Notes under the pieces: generated by a model | Seen by the model: only the letters and a program-made list of their open reading frames with translations | What the model was told of the DNA's origin: nothing | Databases searched by the model: none | In this document: piece after piece, positions 14,231 to 21,441 of the stretch | Position numbering within the stretch: the stretch's first letter is position 1 | Layout of the letters: the number at the start of each line of letters is the position of its first letter | Position numbers and translations under genes: made by a program | Assembly: GCA_023393155.1 (NCBI GenBank) | Contig: JAEWML010000115.1 | Span: forward strand, 1-21,441 | From: Bacillota bacterium | GTDB lineage: Bacteria; Bacillota; Clostridia; Oscillospirales; Oscillospiraceae | DNA length: 21,441 nt | Direction of reading: 5' to 3'

Positions 14231-16192
14231 TTAGCAGAGCTTTGCGCCGGCAGGGATGGCGTCGTCCACCATCAAAAGGTTCAGCTTCTCCTCGCCCTTT
14301 TCCGTGTGGACGGCGGAGATGAGCATTCCGTTGGACTCCTGCCCCATCATCTTCCGGGGCGGCAGGTTCACAATGGCCACCAGCGTCTTGCCCACCAGCT
14401 CCTCCGGCTCGTAAAACTTGTGGATGCCGGATAGAATCTGCCGGTCCGTGCCGGTGCCGTCGTCCAGAATGAATTTCAACAGCTTGTCGGACTTTTTCAC
14501 AGCCTCGCAGGACTTTACCTTTACCACCCGGAAATCGGACTTGCAGAAGGTGTCAAAGTCCACGTTTTCTTCAAGCTGGGGTTCCAGCTCCAGCGCGGGC
14601 TGGGCGGCTTTGCGGGCGGCTTCCTGCACCGCGTCCAGCTCCTGAAGCTCTTTTTCCACATCGATGCGGGGGAAGATGTTCTCCCCCTTGTGGACCCGCG
14701 CTTCTGCGGGGAGAACACCCCATTTCCCGGCGTTGTCCCAGTTTGTCTCCTCGCCGGAGGCGCCGATTTGGCTGAAAATCTCAGCGCAGCTGTCGGGCGT
14801 AAAGGGCAAAAGCAGCACGGCGCAGATGCGCAGCGTCTCCAGCAGATTGTACATCACCCGGGCAAGGCGGGGCTTTTTGGCCTCATCCTTGGCCAGAATC
14901 CAAGGGGCCGTCTCGTCAATATACTTATTTGCCCGGGAGACAACCTTGAAAATCTCCTCCAGACCGTTTTGCATCTGGAATTTCTCCATCTGGACCTCGT
15001 ACCGGCCCCGCAGGGCGGAGGCCAGCGCCGTCATCTCCTCGTCCAGTTCATCCGCTTCCTGCTCCGCGGGGAGCTGTCCGCCGAAATACTTCTCCACCAT
15101 GGCCGTGGTGCGGGAGAGGAGGTTTCCAAGGTCGTTGGCAAGGTCCGTGTTGATGCACTGAATGAGCAGCTCGTTGGAGAAGTTGCCGTCCTGCCCGAAG
15201 GGGAAGGAACGCAGCAGGAAAAAGCGCAGCGCATCGGTTCCGTACCGCTCGGCCAGCAGGTAGGGGTCCACCACGTTGCCCTTGGACTTGCTCATCTTTC
15301 CGCCGTCCAGCAGCAGCCAGCCGTGGCCGTATACCTGCTTGGGCAGCGGCTCGCCAAGGCTCATCAGCATGGCGGGCCAGATGATGGAGTGGAACCGGAC
15401 AATCTCCTTGCCCACGATGTTCACGCCGGGCCACCATTTTTCGTAGTCATCGTACTTGTCGTTGCCATAGCCCAGCGCGGTAATATAGTTGCTCAGCGCG
15501 TCCACCCACACGTAGACCACATGTCCCGGGTCAAAGTCCACGGGGATACCCCAAGTGAAGGAGGTCCGGGAGACGCACAGGTCTTCAAGACCCGGCTCGA
15601 TAAAGTTTTTCACCATCTCGTTCACCCGGGAGCGGGGCTGAAGGAAGTCCGTGTCCTCCAGCAGGGTGCGGATGCGGTCCGCGTACTTGCTCAGGCGGAA
15701 GAAATAGGCCTCCTCCTCCGCGTCCGCCACGGGGCGGCCGCAGTCGGGACAGCAGCCGTCCTTGAGCTGGCTCTCCGTCCAGAAGGACTCGCAGGGGGTG
15801 CAGTATTTGCCCTTATAGGCGCCCTTGTAAATATCTCCGTTTTCGTACATCTTGCGGAAAATATACTGGGTGGATGATACATGGTAATCGTCCGTGGTGC
15901 GGATAAAGCGGTCGTTGGAGATGTTCATCAGCTTCCACAAATCCTTCACACCCCGGGGGCCTTCCACAATGCGGTCCACAAACTCCTTGGGGGAAACGCC
16001 GGCCTCCTTGGCCTTCGTCTCGATTTTCTGGCCGTGCTCGTCCGTGCCGGTGAGGAACATCACGTCGAAGCCGTGAAGCCGCTTATAGCGGGCGATGGCG
16101 TCGGTTGCGACGGTGCAGTAGGTATGGCCGATGTGCAGCTTGTCCGAGGGGTAGTAAATGGGCGTTGTGATATAAAACTTCTCTTTTTCCAT
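14231..16192 (-). CDS. metG: Methionyl-tRNA synthetase
   Basis: Charges tRNA-Met with methionine, for both initiation and elongation. Class I signatures are HIGH at residues 20-23 and KMSKS at 299-303. A zinc knuckle is formed by Cys131, Cys134, Cys148 and Cys151. The anticodon-binding helical domain covers about 370-520, and a C-terminal tRNA-binding OB domain (EMAP II/Trbp111 type) covers about 545-653. Length of 653 residues is standard. AAGGAGGAG lies 7 bases before the ATG and a strong promoter lies at 16258-16286, giving a leader of only about 60 nt. That is too short for a T-box. Confidence 0.97.
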   Translation of the reverse strand: MEKEKFYITTPIYYPSDKLHIGHTYCTVATDAIARYKRLHGFDVMFLTGTDEHGQKIETKAKEAGVSPKEFVDRIVEGPRGVKDLWKLMNISNDRFIRTTDDYHVSSTQYIFRKMYENGDIYKGAYKGKYCTPCESFWTESQLKDGCCPDCGRPVADAEEEAYFFRLSKYADRIRTLLEDTDFLQPRSRVNEMVKNFIEPGLEDLCVSRTSFTWGIPVDFDPGHVVYVWVDALSNYITALGYGNDKYDDYEKWWPGVNIVGKEIVRFHSIIWPAMLMSLGEPLPKQVYGHGWLLLDGGKMSKSKGNVVDPYLLAERYGTDALRFFLLRSFPFGQDGNFSNELLIQCINTDLANDLGNLLSRTTAMVEKYFGGQLPAEQEADELDEEMTALASALRGRYEVQMEKFQMQNGLEEIFKVVSRANKYIDETAPWILAKDEAKKPRLARVMYNLLETLRICAVLLLPFTPDSCAEIFSQIGASGEETNWDNAGKWGVLPAEARVHKGENIFPRIDVEKELQELDAVQEAARKAAQPALELEPQLEENVDFDTFCKSDFRVVKVKSCEAVKKSDKLLKFILDDGTGTDRQILSGIHKFYEPEELVGKTLVAIVNLPPRKMMGQESNGMLISAVHTEKGEEKLNLLMVDDAIPAGAKLC

Positions 16193-16257
16193 GGGATTTC
16201 TCCTCCTTTTCCGTCCCCCGAATGAAAGGGGGCGGGCATTGAACTCTGTAAATGTAC

Positions 16258-16286
16258 AGTATATTCCAAATTTTGAAAAATAACAA
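16258..16286 (-). promoter_or_regulatory. Promoter of metG
   Basis: On the minus strand TTGTTA (16281-16286) and TATACT (16258-16263) are 17 bases apart. A small inverted repeat, CTGTA-CATT-TACAG on the minus strand (16246-16259), overlaps the -10; whether it is an operator is unclear. Confidence 0.75.
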
Positions 16287-16291
16287 CCTGT

Positions 16292-17656
16292 TCAGGGATT
16301 TTCCTCCGCAAGGCTTCCTCTGCGCTTCCACCTGCCTGAAAGATAGTAGAGCACGCAGAAAATAAAGCCCCCCACCCAGCCGATGCCAAAGCCCTGAAAC
16401 ATCCGCTCCGGACCGAAGTGGTTTGCCAGATAATAGACCGCCGGAACCCGCAGCACAATCATGGAGAAAATGGTTGTCAGCATGGGGACCACGCTGTCCC
16501 CCGCGCCCCGCATGGCTCCGTTGAGAATATACATCACGCCGAAGGTCACATAAGGGGGCATGATGGCAAACATATAGTGTCTTCCGGCCTCCGCCACCTC
16601 CGCCTCGGGAGAAAACAGGCGAAACAGCGCGTCGGACGCGGGCAAAAGCGCCGCCGTCATCACAAGGCACCAGAGCACCGTATAGATCACCGCGATGCGC
16701 ACCCCGGCGCGCACCCGCTCCGGCTTTTTTGCCCCGGTATTCTGGCCCACAAAGGCCGTAATTGAGTTGGTCAGGGCCTGCACGGGGAGAAAGGCCACGC
16801 CGTCCAGCTTGTTGCCCACGTTATAGGCGGCGGTATACGCCGTGCCGAAGGTGTTGACCTTGCTCATCACCGCCATGATGCCAAGGGACACCAGAGACAT
16901 TTGAAGCCCCGTGGGGATGCCCAGCGCCATCACCTGACGAAACAGGGTTTTGTCAAAGCGGAAGCAAAAGGGGTGGACGGCAATCTCCGGATAACGCCGG
17001 TTGATATAAAAAATGCCCAGCAGCCACGAAACCATCTGGGAGACAACCGTCCCCAGCGCCACGCCCGCCACGCCCATCCCGGCGTTCAGCACCAGCACAA
17101 AATCCAGAATGATGTTCAAACCCGCAGCCACCGACAAAAATAAAAGCGTCGCCCGGCTGTTTCCGATGCCGTTTAAAATGCCCGCGTTGGTGTTATAACC
17201 GATGGTACCCACCAGCCCCGCACACACAATCATCATGTAAACCCACGCGCCGTGATAAACCGCCTCGTCCACCCGCAGCAAAAAGAGCAGGGGCTTCACC
17301 GCAAACAAAGCAAGCACCGTCACCGGAACCACGGAGACGATGAAGGTGGTGTAGATGGTGTCCACCGCGTCCCGCACCCGGTCGGGCCTGCCCGCGCCGC
17401 GATACTGGGCAATGACCACCGTGCCGCCGTTGGAAATCCCCATAAACAGGGAGATAAACATAAACATCACGGGAAAGCCCACGCCCACGGCGGCCAGCGC
17501 CGCGTCGCCCACGTAGTTGCCCACCACCCAGGAGTCCACCATGTTGTAAAGCTGCTGCAAAAAGCTTCCCAGCAGCAAGGGGAGGGCAAACAGAAAAATA
17601 TGTCCTGCGGGGCTGCCGGAGGTCATGTCCCGCAGGCCCCGGTCCTCTCTGTCCAT
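16292..17656 (-). CDS. MATE family multidrug/toxin efflux transporter
   Basis: Twelve-helix membrane transporter of the MATE family, DinF/NorM-like branch, 454 residues. It starts with the typical DMTSGSPAGHIFLFALPLLLG entry helix, followed by LYNMVDSWVVGNYVG; the second half repeats the pattern from about residue 240 (ALGIPTGLQMSLVSLG). Such proteins export cationic drugs or metabolites in exchange for Na+ or H+; the substrate here is unknown. GGGAGC lies about 7 bases before the ATG. A plausible minus-strand promoter, TTGCCG (17734-17739) and TAGAGT (17711-17716) with 17-base spacing, faces the exonuclease III promoter. No terminator was seen between it and the metG promoter. Confidence 0.93.
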   Translation of the reverse strand: MDREDRGLRDMTSGSPAGHIFLFALPLLLGSFLQQLYNMVDSWVVGNYVGDAALAAVGVGFPVMFMFISLFMGISNGGTVVIAQYRGAGRPDRVRDAVDTIYTTFIVSVVPVTVLALFAVKPLLFLLRVDEAVYHGAWVYMMIVCAGLVGTIGYNTNAGILNGIGNSRATLLFLSVAAGLNIILDFVLVLNAGMGVAGVALGTVVSQMVSWLLGIFYINRRYPEIAVHPFCFRFDKTLFRQVMALGIPTGLQMSLVSLGIMAVMSKVNTFGTAYTAAYNVGNKLDGVAFLPVQALTNSITAFVGQNTGAKKPERVRAGVRIAVIYTVLWCLVMTAALLPASDALFRLFSPEAEVAEAGRHYMFAIMPPYVTFGVMYILNGAMRGAGDSVVPMLTTIFSMIVLRVPAVYYLANHFGPERMFQGFGIGWVGGFIFCVLYYLSGRWKRRGSLAEENP

Positions 17657-17710
17657 AAAAGCTCCCGTCCTTGTTTTATTTCAGTCGCGCCGAATAGTTG
17701 CGCCGTTTCT

Positions 17711-17739
17711 ACTCTACTCCTTTTTTCCGCTTCCGGCAA
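17711..17739 (-). promoter_or_regulatory. Probable promoter of the MATE gene
   Basis: On the minus strand TTGCCG (17734-17739) and TAGAGT (17711-17716) match four of six consensus bases each at 17-base spacing. It lies in the divergent gap with the exonuclease gene. Confidence 0.5.
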
Positions 17740-17758
17740 CGGCCTGATGCAAAAATCC

Positions 17759-17787
17759 TTGTATTTTTCTACAGGAGCGGATAAACT
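17759..17787 (+). promoter_or_regulatory. Probable promoter of the exonuclease III gene
   Basis: TTGTAT (17759-17764) and TAAACT (17782-17787) are 17 bases apart, about 32 bases before the ATG. The boxes are moderate matches, but spacing and position are right. Confidence 0.55.
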
Positions 17788-17818
17788 GTTGGAAAAGAAA
17801 CAGAAGGAGGAGTTCTTT

Positions 17819-18571
17819 ATGAAGCTGATCTCGTGGAATGTCAACGGTCTGCGGGCGTGCCTTGGAAAGGGCTTTCTTGATTTTTGCGCCAGCGCGGACG
17901 CGGACGTTATTTGTTTGCAGGAAACCAAAATGAAGCCGGAGCAGGCGGATTTTGACCTGCCGGGATATGAAAAATTCTGGAACAGCGCCGACAAGCCCGG
18001 CTATTCCGGCACGGCGGTGTTTACCCGAGTCCCGCCCGTGAGCGTGACCTATGGGTTTGGCGGCGACGAACACCGCCGCGAGGGCCGGGTCATCACCGCC
18101 GAATTTGAGCAGTTCTATCTGGTGTGCTGCTATACGCCCAACGCCCAGGACGGGCTGAAGCGCATCGACTACCGGATGCAGTGGGAGGACGACTTCCGGG
18201 CATATCTCTTGGAGCTGGACCGGGTAAAGCCGGTGGTGCTGTGCGGCGATCTGAACGTGGCCCATCAGGAAATGGATTTGAAAAATCCCAAGTCCAACCG
18301 AAACAATCCCGGCTTTTCCGATCAGGAGCGGGGAAAGATGACCGAGCTTCTGGACGCGGGCTTTTCCGACACCTTCCGAACCCTCTATCCCGAGCGAATC
18401 GCCTACTCCTGGTGGAGCTACCGTTTCCGCGCCCGGGAGAAAAACGCGGGCTGGCGCATTGACTATTTTATTGTCTCTCAGCGGCTTCAGAAACGCGTGG
18501 GGGACGCCGTGATTTACGATCAGATATTTGGCAGCGACCACTGCCCCGTGGGGCTGGAGCTGACGGTTTAA
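17819..18571 (+). CDS. xth: Exodeoxyribonuclease III (AP endonuclease family 1)
   Basis: Mg-dependent AP endonuclease and 3'-5' exonuclease for base-excision repair, 250 residues. Family motifs in order are ISWNVNGLRA (Asn7), LQETK (Glu35), YTPN, GDLNVAH (Asp144, Asn146), WRIDYF (Asp215) and SDHCPV (Asp240, His241); all catalytic residues are present. AAGGAGGAG precedes the ATG by 6-8 bases. The reading frame is open far upstream (to 17252), but that part lies over the MATE gene on the other strand and has no family similarity, so it was left out. The 69 bases between it and convergent gpr hold only T-rich sequence and no clear hairpin. Confidence 0.96.
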   Translation: MKLISWNVNGLRACLGKGFLDFCASADADVICLQETKMKPEQADFDLPGYEKFWNSADKPGYSGTAVFTRVPPVSVTYGFGGDEHRREGRVITAEFEQFYLVCCYTPNAQDGLKRIDYRMQWEDDFRAYLLELDRVKPVVLCGDLNVAHQEMDLKNPKSNRNNPGFSDQERGKMTELLDAGFSDTFRTLYPERIAYSWWSYRFRAREKNAGWRIDYFIVSQRLQKRVGDAVIYDQIFGSDHCPVGLELTV

Positions 18572-18640
18572 CAAAGGCTCCTTGGTTTTCTCCCCTTGCG
18601 TTTTTGGAACCTCTGGGTTTCTTTCGTTTTTTCTCCGCCC

Positions 18641-19537
18641 TTATCCCAAGAGGGCTGCCATATCCTCGATTTCCAGTTCCTGAAGCGCCCAGTTCACGCC
18701 GTAGCCCAGCACCCGTCCAAGCTCCCGCACCTGCGCGTCGATGTCCCGGGGGGTGACGGTCATGGGCTGCTTGCGGCTGCGCAGGCGCTTTTCGTCAAAC
18801 TCCGTCACGCCGGACTCCTCCAGAAGGTCCGCCGCCAGCGTGGCCGCGTCCACCACCGTGGGAACGCCCACGGCGAACACCGGAACCCCCAGAGAGTCCT
18901 TGTTCAGCGCGGCCCGATGATTTCCCACGCCGGAGCCGGGGACGATGCCGCTGTCGCTGAGCTGGACGGTGGCGCATACCCGTCCCGTCCGGCGGGAGGC
19001 CAGCGCATCTATGGCAATGACAAAATCCGGCTCCACTTCCTTTACAAGCCCCCGCACCGCTTCGGCGGACTCTACGCCGGTGGTCCCCAGCACGCCCACG
19101 GAAAACGCGGACACAGGCCGAAAGCCGCCGAACTGCTTGGGCATAGCCGCCCGCAGGTGCCTGGTGATAAGCACGCTCTCCAAGGTCAGCGGGCCCACCG
19201 CGTCCGGCGTCATGGCCCGGTTTCCAAGACCGATGACCAGCGCCGCCCCGTCCCCGGGGAGCATGGCCTTCAGCTCCGCGCCCAAGGCCCGGACCGCCCG
19301 CTGGAAATAGTCTTCCTTTCTCTGCCAATAGGCGGTCAAATCCAGCGTGAGGTAGGTTCCCACCGGTTTTCCAAGGGTTTTTGCGCCTCCCGCGTCCAAA
19401 ATCTCCACCCGCGTCACCGGATAACCCTCCCGGCGGGACTTGCCCGCCTTTACTCCGGAGAGCTTTGCGGTCTTTTCCGCGCCCTCCTGCCACAGCTCCT
19501 GCGCCTCCAGCGCCAGGTCCGTCCGTTTTGTATACAT
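18641..19537 (-). CDS. gpr: Germination protease GPR (spore protease)
   Basis: Aspartic-type protease that degrades small acid-soluble spore proteins when the spore germinates; made in the forespore as a zymogen. The start MYTKRTDLALEAQE matches the family, whose short N-terminal propeptide is removed by self-cleavage. Conserved stretches include VIGLGNRAMTPDAVGPL, with an aspartate thought to be catalytic, and IAIDALASR, with the second. Length is about 298 residues, a little under the Bacillus enzyme. The start is uncertain by a few codons: GTG 19546 lies close to GGAAGG, ATG 19537 is the best-conserved point, and TTG 19609 is unlikely. A forespore-type promoter may lie at 19579-19607. It is divergent from rpsT, as in other spore formers. 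Confidence 0.94.
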   Translation of the reverse strand: MYTKRTDLALEAQELWQEGAEKTAKLSGVKAGKSRREGYPVTRVEILDAGGAKTLGKPVGTYLTLDLTAYWQRKEDYFQRAVRALGAELKAMLPGDGAALVIGLGNRAMTPDAVGPLTLESVLITRHLRAAMPKQFGGFRPVSAFSVGVLGTTGVESAEAVRGLVKEVEPDFVIAIDALASRRTGRVCATVQLSDSGIVPGSGVGNHRAALNKDSLGVPVFAVGVPTVVDAATLAADLLEESGVTEFDEKRLRSRKQPMTVTPRDIDAQVRELGRVLGYGVNWALQELEIEDMAALLG

Positions 19538-19578
19538 CGATTGCACGCCGCCTTCCACTAAATGTAGTGTCTTTTCCG

Positions 19579-19607
19579 TAGGTTTTCCGGAAGCGGACAC
19601 AATATGC
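19579..19607 (-). promoter_or_regulatory. Candidate sigma-F/sigma-G promoter of gpr
   Basis: On the minus strand GCATA (19603-19607) fits the -35 of forespore sigma factors. GGAAAACCTA (19579-19588) fits the sigma-F -10 pattern GGNRANANTW except at one base. Spacing is 14 bases, slightly short. It lies about 40 bases before the start codon. Confidence 0.4.
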
Positions 19608-19636
19608 AAAAAATCAAGGTTTTTTTGGAAAAGGGC

Positions 19637-19665
19637 TTGCTTTTTACGCGAGGAACTGCTAAAAT
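19637..19665 (+). promoter_or_regulatory. Promoter of rpsT
   Basis: TTGCTT (19637-19642) and TAAAAT (19660-19665) are 17 bases apart, about 65 bases before the S20 start codon. Confidence 0.75.
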
Positions 19666-19730
19666 ATTATTCTGCACGGTGAGGTTTTAAATCTCTCCAG
19701 ATTTTTAATTTGCCAAAGGAGGTGTTTGGT

Positions 19731-19994
19731 TTGCCGAATATCAAGTCTGCCAAGAAGCGCGTTCTGGTCTCTCAGACGAAAAACGCCCGCAACAAGGCCG
19801 AAAAATCCGAGCTGAAGACCGCCATCAAGAAGTTCGAGGCCGTTGCCGCAGAAGGCAATCGCACCGAGGCCGATGGCGTATACAAAGTCGCGGTGAAGAA
19901 AGTCGATCAGGCTGTTGCCAGCGGCGTTCTGCACAAGAACACGGCTTCGCGCCGCAAGAGCGCGATGACCTTGAAGCTGAATAAGCTGGGCTAA
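19731..19994 (+). CDS. rpsT: 30S ribosomal protein S20
   Basis: Small basic protein, 87 residues, that binds 16S rRNA. The start MPNIKSAKKRVLVSQ, the run of Lys/Arg, and the end GVLHKNTASRRKSAMTLKLNKL are unmistakable for S20. The start is TTG 19731, eight bases after AGGAGG (19717-19722). TTG starts are well known for S20 genes and link to autogenous control. An in-frame TTG 21 bases earlier lies over the ribosome-binding site and was rejected. It has its own promoter and a clean terminator. Confidence 0.96.
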   Translation: MPNIKSAKKRVLVSQTKNARNKAEKSELKTAIKKFEAVAAEGNRTEADGVYKVAVKKVDQAVASGVLHKNTASRRKSAMTLKLNKLG

Positions 19995-20000
19995 GAATGA

Positions 20001-20027
20001 GGCGTCCGCTTTTGCGGGCGCCTTTTT
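20001..20027 (+). terminator. Intrinsic terminator of rpsT
   Basis: GGCGTCCGC (20001-20009) pairs with GCGGGCGCC (20014-20022), one G-U, around a TTTT loop, and is followed by five T. Confidence 0.92.
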
Positions 20028-20152
20028 ATGCCATAATTTACCCTTGTTTGGCTGTATTTACGTTTTTGATGCCGCTCCCCGCTGTCAAACAGGCTTCTCC
20101 GGCTTTTCCGGGACATCATAGGCACGAAAAGTGAACCCGGTATAATCCCTGT

Positions 20153-20274
20153 TAACAGGGCGGACAGTTTTGGATGTCTCCCCTGCTTTTTTGCCTGTGC
20201 TGTCGCGCTTGCAGCTTGAATGCGTATGAAACTGACCGATGGCTGCGGGAAAATTCCCGCAGCCATCATTTTTT
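20153..20274 (+). ncRNA. Possible small RNA (hypothesis)
   Basis: A strong terminator with no gene ahead implies a short transcript. A perfect -10 TATAAT at 20141-20146 would start RNA near 20153 and give about 120 nt. No good -35 or extended -10 is visible, so the promoter is weak evidence. The 14-bp palindrome covering the presumed start could be an operator. Confidence 0.25.
20238..20274 (+). terminator. Orphan intrinsic terminator
   Basis: GATGGCTGCGGGAA (20238-20251) and TTCCCGCAGCCATC (20254-20267) are perfect complements separated by two bases, followed by ATTTTTTG. The T-run is on the plus strand only, so it does not end the minus-strand GntR gene. Confidence 0.88.
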
Positions 20275-20352
20275 GTGTATTTTAAGCCATCGGGCAGCCA
20301 TAGTGCTCCGGCGCGTTTTGGCCTCGGATCAGCCGCAATCGGCGCTGCCTTT

Positions 20353-21030
20353 TTAATCTGTTTGTTCGGGCTGTGTCGTCCGCAAAATATAACGATTTTT
20401 AATCTGCTGCAAGTGATTGTACATGGCCTGATAGGCAGACTCATAATCCTTCGATTCCAGCGCGTCCACAATGACACTGTGCTCCTGCGTCGCCGATTCA
20501 AAGGAAATCGCCAACGTAGAGCTGAGCATCAGGCAGCGGTTGCTGTGGGTATTGATCCGCTCCGTCAGGTCCAGAAGAAACCGATTCTCGGTCCACCGGG
20601 CCAGCGTCGTGTGGAATATATAATCCTGATTGATATACTCCAGATAATCAGACGCGCTGGACATAAGGGACTGTTTCTGACAGTCAATACTTTCGCGCAG
20701 CTTTCGGATCAGCGCAGGCGTTACTTTATCCTTCAACTGTTCCATGACTAAAAGCTCAACGGACTGACGCACAAGGCTAATGTCGGCAATATCATCTTCG
20801 GTCAGGGGGGATACGACAATGCTCTTTCCCTGGACCTTTGCCAGTCCGTCCTCCACCAGACGGTGCAGGGCAGTACGAATCGGCGTCCGACTGATAGACA
20901 ATTCTGCGCTGAGCTTTTCCTCTATCAGCACGTCGTTCGGGGCAAACTGGCTGGATACAATCGCATCCCGTATTACCTGATACGCCTTGTTAGACAAGGT
21001 TTCACTTTTTTTCAGGGGAGCTAATGACAA
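20353..21030 (-). CDS. GntR family transcriptional regulator, FCD subfamily
   Basis: DNA-binding regulator of the FadR type, 225 residues. The winged helix covers about 10-75, with IEEKLSAELSISRTPIRTALHRLVEDGLA as the recognition region. The C-terminal all-helical FCD domain (about 80-215) has the metal-site pattern Asp136, His140, His184 and His206. FCD regulators usually sense small organic acids or amino-acid breakdown products. The gene starts with TTG 21030, seven bases after AAAGGAG, 69 bases after the stop of a RocB-like peptidase gene on the same strand. It probably regulates that catabolic locus; this is inferred from position. Confidence 0.93.
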   Translation of the reverse strand: MSLAPLKKSETLSNKAYQVIRDAIVSSQFAPNDVLIEEKLSAELSISRTPIRTALHRLVEDGLAKVQGKSIVVSPLTEDDIADISLVRQSVELLVMEQLKDKVTPALIRKLRESIDCQKQSLMSSASDYLEYINQDYIFHTTLARWTENRFLLDLTERINTHSNRCLMLSSTLAISFESATQEHSVIVDALESKDYESAYQAMYNHLQQIKNRYILRTTQPEQTD

Positions 21031-21099
21031 ATAAACCGCTCCTTTTCATCTTTTAGTCAACGGCACACAGCAGCGCCAATCAGTGCGGAATCACAAAAA

Positions 21100-21441
21100 T
21101 CAGCCTTCGATCAAATAGTTCTCCAAGGTACGCAGCATAATGACCGGCAGTTTCCCAAAGGAATACTCCTTATGGACGCGCTCGGTCCATTTGTGGGCGT
21201 CCTTGCCATGGCAGCCGAAGTTAAGGGCCGGAATGTTCAAGCGCTTGATTTGCTCAAGAGGAACATGGTAGTGTCCCTTCATATTGGGGAGATTGCTGAC
21301 CAGCGTTTCCGCCGAACTGTCCGTGTCGTCCAGCTTCAGGTAGCTGCTGTCGGTGAGGACGGGGAAAAACTGCATCATTTTCAAATCCTCACCCATTTCC
21401 TTCCCAATTTCCTGAAGCAGACCGATGACGCTGTCCAGCAG
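21100..21441 (-). CDS. M20 family peptidase, RocB-like, C-terminal part
   Basis: The last 113 residues of a protein whose start lies beyond the window edge. The end of the frame has NFGCHGKDAHKWTERVHKEYSFGKLP, typical of the C-terminus of RocB-like M20 peptidases (arginine-utilisation type), along with an upstream DSSYLKLDD. Such enzymes are zinc-dependent amidohydrolases acting on amino-acid derivatives. The zinc ligands are mostly outside the window, so activity cannot be judged. It is followed on the same strand by a GntR regulator. Confidence 0.8.
   Translation of the reverse strand: MLDSVIGLLQEIGKEMGEDLKMMQFFPVLTDSSYLKLDDTDSSAETLVSNLPNMKGHYHVPLEQIKRLNIPALNFGCHGKDAHKWTERVHKEYSFGKLPVIMLRTLENYLIEG

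Larger units (their letters stand above)
20028..20352. other. Non-coding stretch between rpsT and the GntR gene
   Basis: About 325 bases without a convincing gene. It contains a TATAAT (20141-20146), a perfect 14-bp palindrome CCCTGTTAACAGGG (20147-20160), and a strong plus-strand terminator (20238-20274). Short open frames exist on both strands, but none has a ribosome-binding site or recognisable protein. Confidence 0.55.

Noticed and set aside
14690..15877. 395-codon open frame on the plus strand
   Set aside because: Complement of metG in a GC-rich genome, with no family signal; the metG motifs on the other strand are complete.
16193..16257. T-box leader of metG
   Set aside because: The predicted leader is only about 60 nt, with no T-box sequence and no terminator/antiterminator pair.
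17252..17818. N-terminal extension of exonuclease III
   Set aside because: Open by chance over the MATE gene and its promoter; the family's N-terminus begins exactly at 17819 with a good ribosome-binding site.
18596..19561. 321-codon open frame on the plus strand
   Set aside because: Complement of gpr; composition (His, Arg, Gly, Pro) is that of an antisense shadow, and gpr is clearly real.
20085..20501. Minus-strand open frame ending in DVPEKPEKPV
   Set aside because: It overlaps the GntR gene in another frame and the orphan terminator; no ribosome-binding site and no recognised domain. A decayed gene remnant cannot be excluded.
1..21441. CRISPR arrays, insertion sequences, phage or defence genes
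   Set aside because: No regularly spaced repeats, transposase, integrase or known defence protein was seen on either strand.

Overview
The window looks like a piece of chromosome from a spore-forming, GC-rich Clostridia, most like the gut Oscillospirales (Oscillibacter/Flavonifractor type). The lineage is inferred from: the spore genes spoIIP and gpr; the radical SAM protein that accompanies tatD in Firmicutes; AGGAGG-type ribosome binding sites, often with TTG starts (hemW, rpsT, the GntR regulator); and Firmicute-type gene sets. No phage, insertion sequence, CRISPR array or defence system is visible.

Layout. Positions 1-3931 (+): the 3' part of a type IIA topoisomerase A subunit, a YitT membrane protein coupled to a LUD-domain protein, and a lipoprotein of unknown function. 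Positions 3939-4102: a tRNA-Gly(GCC) with its own promoter and terminator. Positions 4103-5840: an AT-rich leader with a nested stem structure, then a NapA/GerN-like Na+/H+ antiporter. Positions 5963-8674 (-): a complete heavy-metal efflux operon, reading from its promoter ArsR/CadC-type sensor, stand-alone HMA metal chaperone, Zn/Cd P1B-ATPase. Positions 8758-10535 (+): a PaaI thioesterase and hemW. Positions 10676-17656 (-): spoIIP, a TatD-linked radical SAM protein and tatD, an AT-rich gene of unknown function, metG and a MATE transporter. Positions 17819-18571 (+): exonuclease III. Positions 18641-19994: gpr (-) and rpsT (+), divergent. Positions 20353-21441 (-): a GntR/FCD regulator downstream of the 3' end of a RocB-like M20 peptidase.

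How it fits together. rpsT, gpr, spoIIP and hemW form one cluster in Bacillus subtilis (with lepA). Here they are all present but broken up, with the exonuclease, MATE, metG and tatD block between gpr and spoIIP, and with hemW inverted. metG and tatD, usually neighbours, are separated by an AT-rich gene and a 76-nt imperfect hairpin, which looks like a local insertion.

Most worth a second look: (1) the structured leader at 4375-4437 before a sodium/proton antiporter, a candidate ion-sensing RNA; (2) the AT-rich gene and hairpin between metG and tatD; (3) a strong terminator at 20238-20274 with no gene in front of it, preceded by TATAAT and a 14-bp palindrome, a candidate small RNA; (4) the odd translation start of yitT. 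I saw no clearly new multi-gene system; most genes are recognisable housekeeping, sporulation or transport functions.
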